NCBI GenBank assembly: GCA_016203765.1
Contig: JACQMB010000091.1
Coordinates: 1 to 39,066 of the forward strand
From: Deltaproteobacteria bacterium
GTDB taxonomy: Bacteria > UBA10199 > SPLOWO2-01-44-7
Length of the DNA stretch: 39,066 nt
Direction of reading: 5' to 3'
Position 1 is the stretch's first letter. Every line of letters starts with the position of its first letter. A program made the position numbers and the translations under genes. The notes beneath the pieces are model-generated. The model did no database searches, was not told where the DNA came from, and worked only from the letters and a program-made list of their open reading frames with translations. This document shows positions 38,692-39,066 of this stretch, in pieces.

Positions 38692-39066
38692 TTATTTTGC
38701 CCCCCCCTCTTTTTTTGCAGGTTTGGCCGCCGGTTTTGCCGCCGCCGCCGGGGCGGCTCCGGGCGCCGCCTTTGGAGCCGCCGTTGGCGCGGCTCCCGGG
38801 GCCGCTTGCGGGGCCTTGCCGGGCGCTTCCTCCTCCTTCTTGCGCATACCGCCGTGAACCCTAAAGGTGCGGGTGGGGGCAAACTCACCCAACTTATGCC
38901 CGACCATCCCTTCCGTAACATAGGTCGGCACGAATTTCCGTCCGTTATGGACGGCGAAGGTAAAACCGACCATCTCCGGCACGATGGTTGAACGGCGCGA
39001 CCAGGTCTTGATGACCGGCTTGTCTTTCTTTTCCGCCGAAATCATGACCTTCTTCATCAGGTGTTC
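38692..39066 (-). CDS. rpsS: 30S ribosomal protein S19, partial at right edge, with Ala/Pro-rich C-terminal extension
   Basis: [56 protein letters not shown]; the frame continues upstream of M as EHL-MKK. Confidence 0.95.
   Translation of the reverse strand, partial: EHLMKKVMISAEKKDKPVIKTWSRRSTIVPEMVGFTFAVHNGRKFVPTYVTEGMVGHKLGEFAPTRTFRVHGGMRKKEEEAPGKAPQAAPGAAPTAAPKAAPGAAPAAAAKPAAKPAKKEGGAK

Overview
This 39 kb window looks like a bacterial chromosome segment. The lineage is uncertain; the gene style is deltaproteobacterial/myxobacterial-like, which is inference only. Three blocks are clear. (1) About 1-11.2 kb, minus strand: a caa3-type cytochrome c oxidase (coxC partial, coxA, coxB), SCO, and Alternative Complex III (actF-E-D-C-B-A). 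(2) About 11.2-26.7 kb, mixed strands: two small toxin-antitoxin-like pairs; a 1158-aa protein with a degraded SF2-helicase-like region and four 113-aa repeats; a coupled Ser/Thr kinase - FHA/GGDEF - PBP1A operon; PPIase, NadD, NAD kinase, RmuC, FHA and RRM proteins; a tRNA-Ala(GGC); and an M48 protease. (3) About 26.7-39.07 kb, minus strand: the S10/spc/alpha ribosomal superoperon from rpsS (partial) to rplQ, with no rpmD between rpsE and rplO, and an rpmJ that the ORF track missed. Three observations stand out. First, short heptamer arrays (GGACCAN/GGACTAC and variants) recur at no fewer than nine loci, between genes and also in frame inside actB, actE, the kinase and adk; long in-gene arrays are read in the stop-free orientation. 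Second, 60-95 bp copies of the 3' end of the 1158-aa gene bracket each small TA-like gene pair. Third, several essential proteins (Adk, L5, S11) have N-termini encoded by short tandem repeats. No CRISPR array, IS transposase, prophage or rRNA was seen. Family assignments are from motif recognition without database searches.
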